In this document: piece by piece, positions 15,786-24,621 of the stretch
How the letters are laid out: every line of letters starts with the position of its first letter
Position numbering within the stretch: the stretch's first letter is position 1
Assembly (NCBI GenBank): GCA_944358455.1
Contig: CALVRE010000039.1
Span: 1 to 44,140, forward strand
DNA: 44,140 nt
Reading direction: 5' to 3'
Origin: an uncultured Bacilli bacterium
GTDB lineage: Bacteria; Bacillota_I; Bacilli_A; RF39; UBA660
Translations under genes and position numbers: made by a program
Notes under the pieces: model-generated
Told to the model about the DNA's origin: nothing
The model's input: the letters and a program-made list of their open reading frames with translations, nothing else
Databases searched by the model: none

Positions 15786-17622
15786 CTAAATATTTTTTTA
15801 TGATCGATTCAATATCCTGTTCAAAGTCTTCTTTAAACAAATAATCTTTAAATCCATCCTTCAAATAATGATCTTTAATAAAATCTTTTTTCTTGTCGAG
15901 CATGATAATCACTGGTGTATGAAATTTCTTTATTTTTTTCAACTCTTGCATAATCATATAGGCATTATCTGGCTTCATTTCATCATCCATGATGATGAGA
16001 TCGTATTTTTCTCCGGCCTTTACTTTATCAATACATTCTTTTCCAAGCAAAATGGCATCTATTTCTAAATAATCTCTTTTTAGCACTTGTTCCATTTTCG
16101 CTAGTTCAATGCTATCATCATCGACTAATAAAATATGCTTTTTAAGATTCAAGTCATCGCTATATTCTTCGATGTTATCTAATACGGTATCTTCTTTTTT
16201 GGCAACTACTCGTTGGTCGAGCATGACGATAAATTCCGATCCTTTCCCCAGTTCACTTTTGATATTCAGTGTACCACCAAGCATTTTGATGATTTTAACC
16301 ACAGCTGGCAAATCGACATCTAATTGGTTTAAACTATCCAATTCTTTTTCCGATAATTCTTCTTTCTGAGACAAAATGTCATTGATCTGTTCGATTCCCA
16401 TACCGATTCCAGAATCTTTTACTGATATAATTAAACGACAAACATCATAGCGTTCTATCGTATTGATATCGACGGAAACCATTCCTTTTTTCGTATATTG
16501 AAAGGCATTGTAAATAATGGATATGAGGACTTGTTTTAATTTAAGAGAATCACCATATAAATTTTCCGGCAACGATTTATCTACATTATAAAGAAAATGA
16601 AGATTCTTATCACCTAATTGATTTTGTGCTTTTCTCTTGATATCCTCAAATAATTTAGGTGCATGATAAGTAGTATTGAAAAGGCGAATATGATTCATAT
16701 CCATCGTGGAAATGTTCAAAACATTGTGAACCATAAAATATGCATTATTGGCACTTGTTTCAATGTGATTAAATAACGCTTCACGTCGTTTCACATCTTT
16801 CGTATTTTGATAATGTTTGACATCTTCCAAAATATTAGCAATTGGTTCTTTCACCTCTTGTGACATTTTAAATAAAAAGGTTGATTTATCATCGATCGAG
16901 TTTTGAACCAATTCACGATTTCGTAGCAACTCATTTACCATTTGCAAATCAGGGTTTTCAATCGTAAAATACATCAAAATGGTAACAAACGCAAAGACAG
17001 AGTTAATGATAATTAATCCTGGATTAATAGTTCTTAAAACAAAGACAAAAATCATTAATAAAATTAATACAAATAATGGATAATATTTTTTACTACTGAT
17101 ATTTTTAATGTTTTTACAAACACAAAAGATATCAAAAACGATACAAATTCCACCTACGATATAAAGCAAATTCGTCGCAGGCCCATAAGAATATAAATAA
17201 GTTCCATCATTATAATAATAAAGAGGCAAGAAGTTTACTAACGCAAGCATCATTACGTAAGCAATGATAATAAATAGCCAAATTTTTCGCTTATTTTTTT
17301 GAATTCGTTCATAAAAGGTAGGTTTTGATTGGAACGATACAAAGAAAATATAAACAGTAAACGTAAATTCCCAAGTTAGTAGATAAATCACAAATAATTT
17401 GTTAATAAAAGTATTTATGATGGTATAGAGTGGGGATACATCCATATTATATAGGAAATAGCAACATCCCAATTCTAATAACAAGCCAATTACATTGATG
17501 ATCATCATAAAACTATAAATACTATTCTCCGTATTCTTAATCTTCTTTTTCGAAAAATAAACGATTGAAATCATAATGCTATAAAGTAAACTACAACAAA
17601 TAGTAGTAATGCCTATTAACAT
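15781..17622 (-). CDS. Hybrid sensor histidine kinase lacking the phosphoacceptor histidine
   Basis: The start is the ATG at 17620-17622 (613 aa) behind AGAGGTG; an in-frame GTG three codons earlier overlaps that site. Numbers here count from that GTG. The first 225 residues hold about seven transmembrane helices. The dimerisation region reads F-K-M-S-Q-E-V-K-E-P, where Q258 replaces the usual His. The ATPase domain keeps N375 and the D-S-G-I-G box at 406-410, plus G-G-T-L-N-I-K-S-E-L-G-K-G. A C-terminal receiver keeps D504/D505, phospho-acceptor D549 and K600. It may act as a pseudokinase or phosphatase, or relay from a partner. It follows the acyl-CoA synthetase gene by 30 bases, probably in one operon. 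Confidence 0.8.
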   Translation of the reverse strand: MLIGITTICCSLLYSIMISIVYFSKKKIKNTENSIYSFMMIINVIGLLLELGCCYFLYNMDVSPLYTIINTFINKLFVIYLLTWEFTFTVYIFFVSFQSKPTFYERIQKNKRKIWLFIIIAYVMMLALVNFLPLYYYNDGTYLYSYGPATNLLYIVGGICIVFDIFCVCKNIKNISSKKYYPLFVLILLMIFVFVLRTINPGLIIINSVFAFVTILMYFTIENPDLQMVNELLRNRELVQNSIDDKSTFLFKMSQEVKEPIANILEDVKHYQNTKDVKRREALFNHIETSANNAYFMVHNVLNISTMDMNHIRLFNTTYHAPKLFEDIKRKAQNQLGDKNLHFLYNVDKSLPENLYGDSLKLKQVLISIIYNAFQYTKKGMVSVDINTIERYDVCRLIISVKDSGIGMGIEQINDILSQKEELSEKELDSLNQLDVDLPAVVKIIKMLGGTLNIKSELGKGSEFIVMLDQRVVAKKEDTVLDNIEEYSDDLNLKKHILLVDDDSIELAKMEQVLKRDYLEIDAILLGKECIDKVKAGEKYDLIIMDDEMKPDNAYMIMQELKKIKKFHTPVIIMLDKKKDFIKDHYLKDGFKDYLFKEDFEQDIESIIKKYLG

Positions 17623-17652
17623 CTTACACACCTCTTCTTTTTTTATTTATTA

Positions 17653-19509
17653 TTATAAATGTAATGTTTTCGTATACCCAGTTTGTAGAAGTTCTTTCTG
17701 CTTCTCGGCATCTTTTTTCTCTAATGTAAGATAGTCCACTTTCCCAATTGGCGTAAGTGGTAATGCGTTCTCGATTTCGTATTCAACGGGCTGAGCATAT
17801 TCTGCCAAATATTTTTCACATAAAACTTTTAGTTCTTCACAAACTTGATGTGTATTAAGACTAAAAGATTCATTTAACACAATATGAGCTTTTGGCAAAT
17901 TTCCTTGTGCGTGATCAAGATCACTGATACCAACCACCGAACAAGCCTTGACCGCTGGATGAGCGGTGATGACAGTCTCTACTTCACTTGGGAATACTTT
18001 GAATCCATCGTGACGAACGATCATTCTTTTCATACGATCGACAATAAATAATAAGCCATCTTCATTCATATAACCGATATCACCAGTATGTAACCAACAG
18101 CGTCCATCTTTATGAGGGCGAATCATATCTTTTGTCGCTTCCTCATTCTCATAATAGGAAAGCATGGTATTAGGACTAATAATACAAACTTCTCCACGTT
18201 CGCCATAAGATAGTTCTTCACCAGTTTTCGGATCAAAAATAGAAATCGTCGTATGCGGGAATGGTATTCCTACACTACCGATCGCATTCGCTTCATTCGA
18301 AGTACAAGCGGATACCGCTCCTGTTACCTCCGTTAATCCATAACCTTTGACAACTAGATAAGGGCATCCATGTTTTTGTAAATAACGGTTCGTATTACGT
18401 TCCAAATTTTCATCCATTTTATCACCACCAACGGTTGGTGCAATGATATAAGATAAATCGGAATTTAAATGTTTTTTCAAGCCTAACTTATGTAAAAATA
18501 GATCCAATGATGTATCTTCTAATTTTGGATGATCGATTAAAAATCCATAGTGGGAAGGTACTCCTGTCATATGATTTGGACGATATTTTACCATATAGTG
18601 TGCAAAATCTTTCGGATCGAACTGTGGAATTAAAATCACTTCCATACCACAAGCAAGTGGCAAATGAAGTCCATTTCCAACTCCATAAGCAATAAACGTT
18701 GGCATAATATTTAACCAATTATGAGAAGATTGAAAATCAAAACCAGCTTGAATACAATCGAATGCTGCTGCATTCAAATTATCATTTGATAACACGACCC
18801 CTTTTGATTCTCCTGTCGTTCCTCCTGTGTGAACAATAACCAGCGGTGTATTTTTAGCGTACTTTGGATATCTCTCAATTCCTTTATAATTTTTGCCTGA
18901 ATTTAGGAAATCATTCCATTTAATACATTCGCCAGATTTGGAATAATTTTTCTTTTTACTCTTCCATTCTTCTACAAACTCTTTGGCTTGATATCCCAGT
19001 TTCAATCCCATAGGAAGAGAATCAGCTGGCGATACTGTAACAATATTTTGAATATTTGTGTGCTCTTTCAAATTTTTTAATTTATCCGATGCTACATCGA
19101 TCGAAACAATGAGCTTGGAATTTGTCATTTTCACATATTCTTCAATTTGTTCTCTACTTTTTCTTGGATCGACCATATTGGCAACCGCACCAATTTTACT
19201 AAGCGCATAAATCATATAAACAGCCTCTGGTGTAGTAGGCATCATGATGGTAACATTATCTCCTTGTTTTACTCCATAACTAAGAAAAGCCTTGGCAGTA
19301 TCATCGATATTTTGAAAAAGTTCTCGATATGTAAAGGTTCGATCATAGTAACGCAACGCAACACGATCAAGATTATCTTTATTTTCCTCTTTTATATAAC
19401 CATATATCGTGTTTTCAGGTAACTTCGATACCAATGCCTCCTTCGTATAAAATTTTTCCCATGGTCTATCCATAGATGGATATCCCTTCTTCTTTACTTC
19501 TTGTTCCAT
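17653..19509 (-). CDS. AMP-forming acyl-CoA synthetase/ligase
   Basis: The start is at ATG 19507-19509 (618 aa), behind a strong AAAGGGGGA; the longer frame from 19566 has no such site. It belongs to the ANL superfamily, which activates carboxylates as adenylates. Motifs: H-T-G-G-T-T-G-E-S-K-G phosphate loop (about 227-237), G-Y-G-L-T-E-V-T-G, the G-D-I-G-Y and R-M-K-R-M-I-V-R-H-D-G-F-K-V hinge, and C-terminal P-L-T-P-I-G-K-V-D with the catalytic Lys. The substrate cannot be read from sequence; length fits a medium- or long-chain fatty acyl-CoA ligase. It is the first gene of an operon with the hybrid kinase and has a palindrome in its leader. Confidence 0.85.
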   Translation of the reverse strand: MEQEVKKKGYPSMDRPWEKFYTKEALVSKLPENTIYGYIKEENKDNLDRVALRYYDRTFTYRELFQNIDDTAKAFLSYGVKQGDNVTIMMPTTPEAVYMIYALSKIGAVANMVDPRKSREQIEEYVKMTNSKLIVSIDVASDKLKNLKEHTNIQNIVTVSPADSLPMGLKLGYQAKEFVEEWKSKKKNYSKSGECIKWNDFLNSGKNYKGIERYPKYAKNTPLVIVHTGGTTGESKGVVLSNDNLNAAAFDCIQAGFDFQSSHNWLNIMPTFIAYGVGNGLHLPLACGMEVILIPQFDPKDFAHYMVKYRPNHMTGVPSHYGFLIDHPKLEDTSLDLFLHKLGLKKHLNSDLSYIIAPTVGGDKMDENLERNTNRYLQKHGCPYLVVKGYGLTEVTGAVSACTSNEANAIGSVGIPFPHTTISIFDPKTGEELSYGERGEVCIISPNTMLSYYENEEATKDMIRPHKDGRCWLHTGDIGYMNEDGLLFIVDRMKRMIVRHDGFKVFPSEVETVITAHPAVKACSVVGISDLDHAQGNLPKAHIVLNESFSLNTHQVCEELKVLCEKYLAEYAQPVEYEIENALPLTPIGKVDYLTLEKKDAEKQKELLQTGYTKTLHL

Positions 19510-19570
19510 AATATATTCCCCCTTTGAGTAAAGATTTTTTATAGGTAGACAAGTATGCATTCTCATCTAT

Positions 19571-19586
19571 TTTTTGTACACAAAAA
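19571..19586. promoter_or_regulatory. Candidate operator in the acyl-CoA synthetase leader
   Basis: TTTTTGT (19571-19577) and ACAAAAA (19580-19586) form a perfect seven-base inverted repeat with a two-base centre. It lies between the promoter (-10 at 19606-19611) and the gene start, about 60-75 bases upstream of the ATG, where a bound repressor could block transcription. No regulator is identified in the window. Confidence 0.4.
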
Positions 19587-19605
19587 TCACCCTATTGATA
19601 AGGAA

Positions 19606-19614
19606 AGTATAACA
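19606..19614 (-). promoter_or_regulatory. Extended -10 promoter of acyl-CoA synthetase-kinase operon
   Basis: TGTTATACT on the minus strand is an extended -10 (TATACT at 19606-19611). No convincing -35 is present because that position falls in the ezrA terminator. Start near 19599 gives a leader of about 90 bases. Confidence 0.5.
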
Positions 19615-19623
19615 TTTTTAGAT

Positions 19624-19652
19624 AAAAAAATAAAGTGTTTTTCACTTTATTT
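19624..19652 (-). terminator. Intrinsic terminator of ezrA
   Basis: Arms AAATAAAGTG (19628-19637) and CACTTTATTT (19643-19652) pair perfectly around five T. The stem includes the ezrA stop codon, and seven T follow on the minus strand. Confidence 0.85.
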
Positions 19653-21365
19653 TTCATTGCCATATAAATTAAGTAACTTATCGTAGATGCCTGGTTCAAC
19701 ACGATTCAAACAATTGATCGTAAGTTCTAGTGACTTTTGATATTCCCCTTTATAAAATAGAATCTCAGAATATGTTAAATTTTTATCCAAGTCTTCTACC
19801 GAAGTACGATAACGATTACCATAAACGATCGCCATTTCCGCAAACATAGCCGTCTTCATCATTTCTTTCGTTGTTCCATACAATTTCAGTACCAAATCAC
19901 GAGCTGTATCGACACGCGTATTCAATACGCTGATCGTAATAGGTTTTTTATCAAGTTCACGTACAATTTCTTTAATTGCTGCCTGGGCTTCGTTCAATTC
20001 AACAAAGTAAGACTGCGGAATCACTGGTAAATTATATTCACGAATCTTATTTTTAGAGTCTTTTAAAATTGATTTTACTTCTTCTAATTGCTGACGAGCA
20101 CGTACTTCATCTTCTTTCATCGAACCAATCGCATCTAAAGAATTATCTAATCGATCTTCGATTGACGCCAATTTATTGACTAGTACTTCTACTTCTTTCG
20201 TCAATTTTGAATAAGCAAACGTATTGTTTCCCGTATGATTGATCAAAACTTTATAATCTCCATTTAAACTCTTTAGCTCTTCTCTAACTTCACTCAAAAG
20301 CGATAGATCATCATTGGAAAGATTATAAACCTTTTTAATATCGTCAATTTGCGCAAAAATATCAGCAATCAGACTATTCATTTTTTCAAGACGATTCTTA
20401 AGAGCAGCATTCGCTTCTTCATAGATTCCTCGATTTACTTTTTCTTTTTCAAAATCTGCAAATAGAGAATCGAAATAATCAAGTAATACTTTTAATTCAA
20501 ATAAACTATCTTCTAGGTTTAATACTTTTGCACGATCCAGAATATCACTTATTTTCTTATTTGCTTCATCGACGTTGTATTCGACATTCAAATAATCGAG
20601 AGGATACCCAGCTTTAGTCATAGCCTGATAAGTATCCGTAATTTCTTTCATACGCTTTGGCAAAATCGAATCTGCCATAAGAACAATGCCCGGTACTTCT
20701 TCGATTACGACACTCATGTGTTTTAACATTTCATCGATTGCTTTAATGATCTGCGTTACTTCGGTATAATCATTATTCTCCATCGCACGTTCAAAATCCT
20801 CAAAACGTTTGGCGATATTCTCAAATTGTAACGATACGGAACTAGCGATTTCTCCATATTCCTCTTTCGTATCCGTAAACTTTTGATAAAGTTCTCGATA
20901 AGTTGCTTTTAATTTCGTAATAATAGCACGATTACGTTCTTCACTCGTCGTAATTTCTTTAATTTCGTTTAATAAAAATTCAGATCCTTCACGCACTTTA
21001 TAAATTTCCATTTCCAGTTTGGCAATTTTATATAAAGTACTTTTATAATCCATTTTCGATAACGAATAATCTGCTTCTAACAGCATATCGGTAATCTTTG
21101 GAATTTGTTCTTTTTTGATTTCTGTTAAACGATCGTTCCATTCGTGATACATCGCTTCCAATTTATCGTTTTTCAAAAACGATTCGATTTTCGATAATTC
21201 TGGCATGATAGGAGCACTTTCGATCTGGTTTTTTTCGACCTCTAATTCTTCTAATCGTTTTTTATATTTCTTATTTTTATTCCCTTGAATTAAGTTTAAT
21301 GTTACGACGATTACGATAACAGACACAAAAAAGAGTGTCACAAAAATCAATGTTATACTATCCAT
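19647..21365 (-). CDS. ezrA: Septation ring formation regulator EzrA
   Basis: The 572-aa protein has one N-terminal transmembrane helix (about 5-25) followed by a long Lys/Glu/Leu-rich helical cytoplasmic region of spectrin-like repeats. Length, topology and the N-terminal pattern K-K-Y-K-K-R-L-E-E-L-E and H-E-W-N-D-R match EzrA. EzrA binds FtsZ at the membrane and limits extra Z-rings in low-GC Gram-positives. Its presence supports a Bacilli-type organism. It is monocistronic, divergent from rpsD, with an AGGTG ribosome site before ATG and its own terminator. Confidence 0.88.
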   Translation of the reverse strand: MDSITLIFVTLFFVSVIVIVVTLNLIQGNKNKKYKKRLEELEVEKNQIESAPIMPELSKIESFLKNDKLEAMYHEWNDRLTEIKKEQIPKITDMLLEADYSLSKMDYKSTLYKIAKLEMEIYKVREGSEFLLNEIKEITTSEERNRAIITKLKATYRELYQKFTDTKEEYGEIASSVSLQFENIAKRFEDFERAMENNDYTEVTQIIKAIDEMLKHMSVVIEEVPGIVLMADSILPKRMKEITDTYQAMTKAGYPLDYLNVEYNVDEANKKISDILDRAKVLNLEDSLFELKVLLDYFDSLFADFEKEKVNRGIYEEANAALKNRLEKMNSLIADIFAQIDDIKKVYNLSNDDLSLLSEVREELKSLNGDYKVLINHTGNNTFAYSKLTKEVEVLVNKLASIEDRLDNSLDAIGSMKEDEVRARQQLEEVKSILKDSKNKIREYNLPVIPQSYFVELNEAQAAIKEIVRELDKKPITISVLNTRVDTARDLVLKLYGTTKEMMKTAMFAEMAIVYGNRYRTSVEDLDKNLTYSEILFYKGEYQKSLELTINCLNRVEPGIYDKLLNLYGNEK

Positions 21366-21464
21366 CGTATCACCTCGCTATTATAATAATACCACAAAAT
21401 TCGACTTTTATCTCTATATTTTGTTTTTTTTTGAAAAAATAAAAGAAAGAAGTCCCGTTTGTTC

Positions 21465-21493
21465 TTGACTTATCAAGGATTACATAATATAAT
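21465..21493 (+). promoter_or_regulatory. rpsD promoter
   Basis: TTGACT (21465-21470) and TATAAT (21488-21493) are separated by exactly 17 bases. Start of transcription near 21500 leaves a leader of about 160 bases before rpsD. Confidence 0.85.
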
Positions 21494-21499
21494 TATAAC

Positions 21500-21645
21500 T
21501 GCGTATTGCTTGTAGCAGCGTTGTTTCTGAAAATAGTAACGTGTTTATTCCCAATTTTGGAATATTAGTAACTTTAGCTGCAAAGCGAAGATATGAAAAT
21601 AAACACCCTATTATTTGGCAGACAACCTCTTGTAATATGTAAATA
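21500..21645 (+). promoter_or_regulatory. Structured rpsD leader, candidate S4 autoregulatory element
   Basis: The non-coding leader has a perfect nine-base pairing, GTGTTTATT (21541-21549) with AATAAACAC (21598-21606). GCAGC at 21515-21519, outside that stem, is complementary to GCTGC at 21577-21581 inside its loop, which would make a pseudoknot. A smaller hairpin, ATTCC/GGAAT (21547-21562), partly competes with the stem. Ribosomal protein S4 represses its own mRNA through leader structures in Bacillus subtilis and, through a pseudoknot, in the E. coli alpha operon. Assignment here is by position and structure only. Confidence 0.5.
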
Positions 21646-21662
21646 TAAAAGGAGGATGAAAC

Positions 21663-22268
21663 ATGGCAAGATATACTGGATCAACTTATCGTAAAGCGAG
21701 AAGACTTGGTTTTTCTATTAGTGAAACTGGTAAAGAATTAGCAAAGAAACCTTATGCACCAGGACAACACGGACAAAGTCGTGGTAAGAAATTATCAAAC
21801 TATGGTGTTCAATTACAAGAAAAACAAAAACTTCGTTATATGTATGGATTAAACGAAAAACAATTCCATAAGACTTTCGTAGAAGCTGGTAAGTTAAAAG
21901 GTGTTCATGGTGAAAATTTCTTAAGATTACTAGAAAGTCGTTTATATAACTTAGTATATCGTATTGGTTTTGCAAATACGAGAAAAGCAGCTAGACAATT
22001 AGTAAATCATGGACATATTACGGTTAATGGTAAAAAAGTTGATATTCCATCTTATCGTTGTGTACCAGGTGATGTAATCGCAATTAAAGAACAATCAAAA
22101 GAACATCCTGCAGTGAAAGCAGCACTTGAAAATGTTCACAATCGTGTTGAATTTATCACTTACGATGAAAACAAGATGGCCGCTACTTATGTAAGATATC
22201 CTGAACGTAGTGAATTAAATGCTGATATCAACGAATCATTGATTATCGAATTCTATAACCGTTCATAA
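21663..22268 (+). CDS. rpsD: 30S ribosomal protein S4
   Basis: The 201-aa protein matches S4 throughout: the opening M-A-R-Y-T-G-S, P-G-Q-H-G, and the S4 RNA-binding domain with L-E-S-R-L-Y-N and [15 protein letters not shown]4 nucleates assembly of the 30S subunit body. The N-terminus lacks the zinc-binding Cys cluster, so this is the Cys-free form. A strong AAAGGAGG ribosome site lies 7 bases before ATG. The gene is monocistronic, between its own promoter/leader and a terminator. Its leader may be controlled by S4 itself. Confidence 0.97.
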   Translation: MARYTGSTYRKARRLGFSISETGKELAKKPYAPGQHGQSRGKKLSNYGVQLQEKQKLRYMYGLNEKQFHKTFVEAGKLKGVHGENFLRLLESRLYNLVYRIGFANTRKAARQLVNHGHITVNGKKVDIPSYRCVPGDVIAIKEQSKEHPAVKAALENVHNRVEFITYDENKMAATYVRYPERSELNADINESLIIEFYNRS

Positions 22269-22294
22269 AAAGAGATTGAAAAATCTCTTTTTTT
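22269..22294 (+). terminator. rpsD terminator, also usable from the opposite strand
   Basis: Arms AAAGAGATT (22269-22277) and AATCTCTTT (22282-22290) pair around GAAA and are followed by T to 22294. The minus-strand version ends in five T, so it can also serve the convergent ATP-grasp gene. Confidence 0.9.
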
Positions 22295-22295
22295 A

Positions 22296-23297
22296 TTATC
22301 TTTCGATATCCATATATTTTTGATAAGTAGGTAAAATGCCTACTTTTTCTTTATTCAAACTTGGCTTCATTTGGAATACACCAGGAAAACAATTTCCTTC
22401 TATCAATATTGCTTCATGATCGGTAATCGCGACATCCCATCCAATATAAGCAACCTCTGGTATTTCTAAAGCAGCTTTTTCTACTAGGACCTTTGCTTCT
22501 TCAAAATGTGGTACTTGAAATCCTACGATCTGTTTTTTAGTAATTGGATGTTTCCCATAATAATGATCGTCCTTATCGATCGCCGGTACTAATACTTGCC
22601 CTTTCTCATTCGTAAAAGTATACATTCCTCCTCCAGAGAAATTGTCGATCACACCACCATTGCCAATTTTCAAGAGACTTTGCAAAAGATATGCTTTCCC
22701 ATTTATAGAAAAAGTAAACATACGTAGTGTATTGACACTACCAGGGTATAGTTCTTGCAAGTTTTTATGTTGCTTGATTACTTCTTCGACCAAATACTGT
22801 TTGTTATTCTTTAATCGTTCATATAAAGTTCTCATATCAATCGAATCAACACTGATTTTTTCCACGCCAGTTCCACCATTTCCATCGACCGGTTTTGCAA
22901 TAATTTCTTCTTTTCCAATCAAAAACTGTTCGAATTCATCGACCGTTGCTTCCTTTAAGGAAATCCAATCTCGTTTCATATAATTGGAAAAACGTTTATT
23001 GAAGATGATTTTATCGTCAAATAAATACCAATAAGCTCGATCATTATATTTCTTTACGATCGCATTGTTGATTCCCCTCGTCAAAAAGGTCTTACGTTCT
23101 TCTTTCTTTAAATGGTAAAATTCAAATTCCTGATAATCATAGTAGCCAGCTTGATATCGAAACCCACAATAAATCATATCACAGAAAATCCATAAAAAAG
23201 ATTTATGTGCTTTCTTACTCACCTTTTTCGCAATCTTGATCATGTTACGATAATCCATGTGGATAATTCGTCCCCATACATATTTTAATTTTCTCAT
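22296..23297 (-). CDS. Sugar-transfer-associated ATP-grasp enzyme
   Basis: The start is placed at ATG 23295-23297 (333 aa); a GTG five codons upstream would be almost leaderless from the mapped promoter. The N-terminus is basic. The C-terminal two thirds is an ATP-grasp fold with I-I-A-K-P-V-D-G-N-G-G-T-G-V, Y-L-V-E-E-V-I, a N-T-L-R-M-F-T strand and the metal site A-I-L-I-E-G-N. This pattern matches the ATP-grasp family encoded near glycosyltransferases in cell-surface polysaccharide loci. It would ligate an amine or amino acid to a carboxylate, possibly on a surface sugar. No sugar genes are adjacent, so the substrate is unknown. Confidence 0.72.
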   Translation of the reverse strand: MRKLKYVWGRIIHMDYRNMIKIAKKVSKKAHKSFLWIFCDMIYCGFRYQAGYYDYQEFEFYHLKKEERKTFLTRGINNAIVKKYNDRAYWYLFDDKIIFNKRFSNYMKRDWISLKEATVDEFEQFLIGKEEIIAKPVDGNGGTGVEKISVDSIDMRTLYERLKNNKQYLVEEVIKQHKNLQELYPGSVNTLRMFTFSINGKAYLLQSLLKIGNGGVIDNFSGGGMYTFTNEKGQVLVPAIDKDDHYYGKHPITKKQIVGFQVPHFEEAKVLVEKAALEIPEVAYIGWDVAITDHEAILIEGNCFPGVFQMKPSLNKEKVGILPTYQKYMDIER

Positions 23298-23322
23298 ACT
23301 CTCACTACTCACTCTAAATATT

Positions 23323-23331
23323 ATTATAGCA
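23323..23331 (-). promoter_or_regulatory. Extended -10 promoter of the ATP-grasp gene
   Basis: TGCTATAAT on the minus strand, with TATAAT at 23323-23328. Start near 23316 gives a leader of about 19 bases to the ATG at 23297. Confidence 0.55.
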
Positions 23332-23343
23332 TGTAATCAAAAG

Positions 23344-23377
23344 AAAAAGTCACTATCTTTGCAAATAGTGACTTTTT
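23344..23377 (-). terminator. tyrS terminator
   Basis: Thirteen-base arms (AAAAAGTCACTAT at 23344-23356, complement at 23365-23377) enclose an eight-base loop. On the minus strand the stem ends in five T. It begins two bases after the tyrS stop. Confidence 0.88.
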
Positions 23378-23379
23378 GT

Positions 23380-24609
23380 CTAATTTTTAAACTTTCCTAC
23401 GTAATATTTCTTCTTTCCTCTTCTTACGACCACATATTTGGTATCGATGGCGTCTTCTTTACAAATGATATGCTCCAAATTCGTCACTTTTTTGCCATTG
23501 ATCATAATAGAACCGTTTGATACGAATTCTCTAGCCTCTCGTTTACTAGACGCTATATTGTAATGGACTAAGAAATCCACAATATTTTCTTCACTTTCGA
23601 TCATAAACTGTGGAAAAGTCTTCAAAGCAGTTTCAATCTCATGAGCAGTTAAATCTCCAATTTCACCGCTAAATAATACTTCACTAATATGAACAGCACG
23701 TTCATATTCTTCCCTACCATGCAAGAAGGTTACCACTTCACGAGCAAGCGCTTTATGAGCATTTCGAAGATGAGGATTTTCTTTATGATCACGTTCTAAT
23801 GCTTCGATTTCTTCTCTTGATAAGAAGGTAAATATCTTTAGATAATCGATGACCATTTCATCTTCGGCATTTAATAAATATTGATACATTTCATATGGAG
23901 ATGTTTTTTCTTTGGAAAGCCATAAAGCGTTTCCTTCACTCTTGCCGAATTTATTACCACTCTTATCGGTCACTAGCGGCATCGTAAAAGCATATGCCTC
24001 TTTTCCTGTTTTCTTACGAATTAGATCAACACCAGCCGTAATATTTCCCCATTGGTCTGAACCAGCTACTTGCATCGTGCAATTTTTCGTTTCATAAAGA
24101 TGTAAGAAATCCATTGCTTGTAACAGCATGTAAGAAAATTCCGTAAAGGTGATTCCAGTATCCATTCTTCTTCTGATAATATCTTTATCTAACATATAAT
24201 TAATATTGAAAAATTTGCCGTAATCTCTTAAAAAATCAAGTACATTCAAATCTTTCGTCCAATCATAGTTATTGACGACCTCAAAGCCAAATAATTCTTT
24301 TACTTGTTTCGTAAGTCCCTCAATATTATGTTCAATTTCTTCAATTGGCTTTATTTCACGTTCTGCGGTTGGTCTTGGATCACCAATTCTACCGGTTGCT
24401 CCGCCGATGAGTAAAAGAGGATGATGTCCACCTTCTTTTAAACGTTTTGATATTAAGAAACTAGAGAGATGTCCCAAATGTAGACTATCTCCGGTAGGAT
24501 CCGTTCCAATATAGAAAGTCATTCCACCTTCATTTAATTTTTGTTCTAATTCAGGACTTGTAATATCTTTAATTAATCCTCTCCACTTTAAATCTTCAAA
24601 TAATGTCAT
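23380..24609 (-). CDS. tyrS: Tyrosyl-tRNA synthetase
   Basis: The 409-aa class I synthetase charges tRNA-Tyr. The HIGH motif appears as H-L-G-H-L in the N-terminal Rossmann fold, after Y-I-G-T-D-P-T-G-D-S-L. The KMSKS loop is K-F-G-K-S. A C-terminal S4 RNA-binding domain includes S-S-K-R-E-A-R-E-F-V. Length is typical of bacterial TyrRS. It lies 12 bases after the dUTPase gene in a two-gene operon headed by a T-box leader, so expression should rise when uncharged tRNA-Tyr accumulates. A GAGGAGG ribosome site precedes the ATG. Confidence 0.97.
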   Translation of the reverse strand: MTLFEDLKWRGLIKDITSPELEQKLNEGGMTFYIGTDPTGDSLHLGHLSSFLISKRLKEGGHHPLLLIGGATGRIGDPRPTAEREIKPIEEIEHNIEGLTKQVKELFGFEVVNNYDWTKDLNVLDFLRDYGKFFNINYMLDKDIIRRRMDTGITFTEFSYMLLQAMDFLHLYETKNCTMQVAGSDQWGNITAGVDLIRKKTGKEAYAFTMPLVTDKSGNKFGKSEGNALWLSKEKTSPYEMYQYLLNAEDEMVIDYLKIFTFLSREEIEALERDHKENPHLRNAHKALAREVVTFLHGREEYERAVHISEVLFSGEIGDLTAHEIETALKTFPQFMIESEENIVDFLVHYNIASSKREAREFVSNGSIMINGKKVTNLEHIICKEDAIDTKYVVVRRGKKKYYVGKFKN

Positions 24610-24621
24610 GTTATTTCCTCC

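Noticed and set aside
21534-21572. Direct repeat AGTAAC (twice) as a repeat array or attachment site
   Set aside because: Only two six-base copies within a structured leader; not enough for an array.
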